Source of the DNA: Bdellovibrio sp.
Lineage (GTDB): Bacteria > Bdellovibrionota > Bdellovibrionia > Bdellovibrionales > Bdellovibrionaceae
DNA length: 5,883 nucleotides
Direction: 5' to 3'
Assembly: GCA_017745015.1 (NCBI GenBank)
Contig: JAGIAF010000214.1
Coordinates: forward strand, 1 to 5,883
The notes under the pieces were generated by a model. The model was not told the DNA's origin and made no database searches. It saw only the letters and a program-made list of their open reading frames with translations. Each line of letters begins with the position of its first letter. Position 1 is the first letter of the stretch. Shown in pieces: positions 5,325-5,883 of this stretch. A program made the translations under genes and the position numbers.

Positions 5325-5400
5325 TGGTGGCTCGCGATGGATTCGAACCATCGACCCTTTCATTAAAAGTGAAATGCTCTACCAGCTGAGCTAGCGAACC
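5325..5400 (-). tRNA. tRNA-Lys (anticodon UUU)
   Basis: Complete cloverleaf on the minus strand, 76 nt with encoded CCA (5327-5325). The acceptor GGTTCGC (5400-5394) pairs with GCGAGCC (5335-5329) with one G-T pair; discriminator A. The anticodon stem TTTCA/TGAAA holds CTTTTAA, anticodon TTT at 5367-5365. The T-arm CGATGG-TTCGAAT-CCATCG region is intact. It is the first gene of the tRNA pair. Confidence 0.97.
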
Positions 5401-5422
5401 ACTGTCCGTTTGAGGAAGTGCT

Positions 5423-5451
5423 AATTTGTTCTAAGAGGGTCCTAATGTCAA
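5423..5451 (-). promoter_or_regulatory. Promoter of the tRNA-Lys/tRNA-Glu pair
   Basis: A perfect -35 TTGACA (5451-5446, minus) lies 17 bases from CAAATT (5428-5423), a poor -10. Transcription would begin near 5415, about 15 bases before tRNA-Lys. The AT-rich stretch just upstream, with ATTTTAAAAT at 5468-5477, could act as an UP element, as is common for stable-RNA promoters. Confidence 0.55.
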
Positions 5452-5568
5452 TACGAAATCTTGCAGTATTTTAAAATTTTTTGCGCTTTTTTTGGGGCGC
5501 GGCGAAGCATTGCTTAAGGTGTTAGCAAGTTTCCCGAGAAAGTCTTAAGTCTCCGTAAAACTGCATAG

Positions 5569-5883
5569 TTAGCGAGCAATATTTTCACCCGCTGACTGCA
5601 CTGTGCTCTCATAAATTTCTTGTCCCACGCGAATAAGTCCGCGACGAGGGCGATCAATATCTTGAATCAGCACGATGACCACAGCAAAGAGCACGGAAAG
5701 CGTGATAATTCCGAAGGTGGACCGCTTTTGAGCAGCTCCTTCGATGAAGCCCATGGACGAAATTCCAAAAAAAGTAACCAGCACAATCAGAAAATAAACG
5801 ATTTCAGGGACCCGGTTGTTCATGGCCGCAATTTGAGCCGTGCTTGCATCAAATAAATCATTCATAGAGGTCTCCAACAACCC
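5569..5883 (-). CDS. Bestrophin-like (DUF4239) membrane protein, C-terminal part
   Basis: The visible 104 residues end at TAA (5571-5569), and the frame stays open to the window edge, so the gene is partial at its 5' end. The fragment has a short helix with NNRVPE (22-27), two membrane segments (about 28-47 and 56-74), then QDIDRPRRGLIRV (74-86) and a polar tail. Helix, proline, two transmembrane segments and a D-x-D-x-P-xx-G-x-I motif are the usual ending of DUF4239 proteins, which are about 250 residues and related to bestrophin anion channels; their function is mostly unproven. An ATG at 5865-5863 has a GGAG six bases before it and could start a short 98-residue protein, but the family-like residues before it favour the longer gene. 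No clear terminator follows; 5401-5568 holds only the tRNA promoter and AT-rich sequence. Confidence 0.7.
   Translation of the reverse strand, partial: GLLETSMNDLFDASTAQIAAMNNRVPEIVYFLIVLVTFFGISSMGFIEGAAQKRSTFGIITLSVLFAVVIVLIQDIDRPRRGLIRVGQEIYESTVQSAGENIAR

Noticed and set aside
5478..5502. GCGC...GCGC arms around a T7 tract as a terminator of the DUF4239 gene
   Set aside because: On the gene's strand the stem is followed by A residues, not T, so it does not fit an intrinsic terminator.
5569..5865. Independent 98-residue gene starting at ATG 5865
   Set aside because: A GGAG is present, but the residues before it continue the DUF4239 pattern and the frame is open to the window edge; kept only as an alternative.

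Overview
The window reads as a chromosomal segment of a Gram-negative bacterium. It carries a nickel/cobalt efflux operon, a secreted protein with a classical signal peptide, and tRNA genes that encode their CCA ends. Gene density and protein styles (ArsR plus SRPBCC pair, small FET4-like protein, right-handed beta-helix secreted protein, bestrophin-like membrane protein) would suit a Bdellovibrio-like predatory bacterium. That assignment is an impression, not a proof.

Layout, left to right. 1-182 holds a perfect hairpin of unknown role and the terminator of the next operon. 183-1275 (minus strand) is a two-gene operon: the RcnR-type metal-sensing repressor is first and the RcnA nickel/cobalt exporter second. 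Its promoter and a G6-containing operator lie at 1289-1344. 1398-2709 (minus) is a coupled pair, an ArsR-family repressor followed by a double-domain SRPBCC (AHSA1-like) protein. It starts from a good promoter overlaid by two adjacent 16-bp palindromes. 2793-3203 (plus) is a small low-affinity-iron-permease-family membrane protein, divergent from arsR across an 83-bp gap. 3238-4749 (minus) is a secreted parallel beta-helix protein with a C-terminal extra domain and a proline-rich tail; it converges with the iron-permease-like gene on a shared terminator. 4750-5175 is non-coding and includes a GC-rich run of small hairpins that looks like a dispersed intergenic repeat. 5176-5451 holds tRNA-Lys(UUU) and tRNA-Glu(UUC) on the minus strand with promoter and terminator. 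5569-5883 (minus) is the C-terminal part of a DUF4239/bestrophin-like membrane protein that runs off the window.

How it works together. The clearest circuit is RcnR/RcnA. The sensor keeps all residues known to bind Ni/Co in E. coli RcnR, its likely operator sits at the predicted transcription start, and the exporter is translated 10 bases downstream, so metal should relieve repression of both genes at once. In the ArsR pair, the repressor probably represses itself and the SRPBCC gene, and may also affect the divergent membrane gene. No defence system, insertion sequence, CRISPR array or phage gene is visible. I see no strong evidence for a wholly new system; the most open items are the hairpin island, the beta-helix protein's C-terminal part, and the ArsR-SRPBCC regulon.
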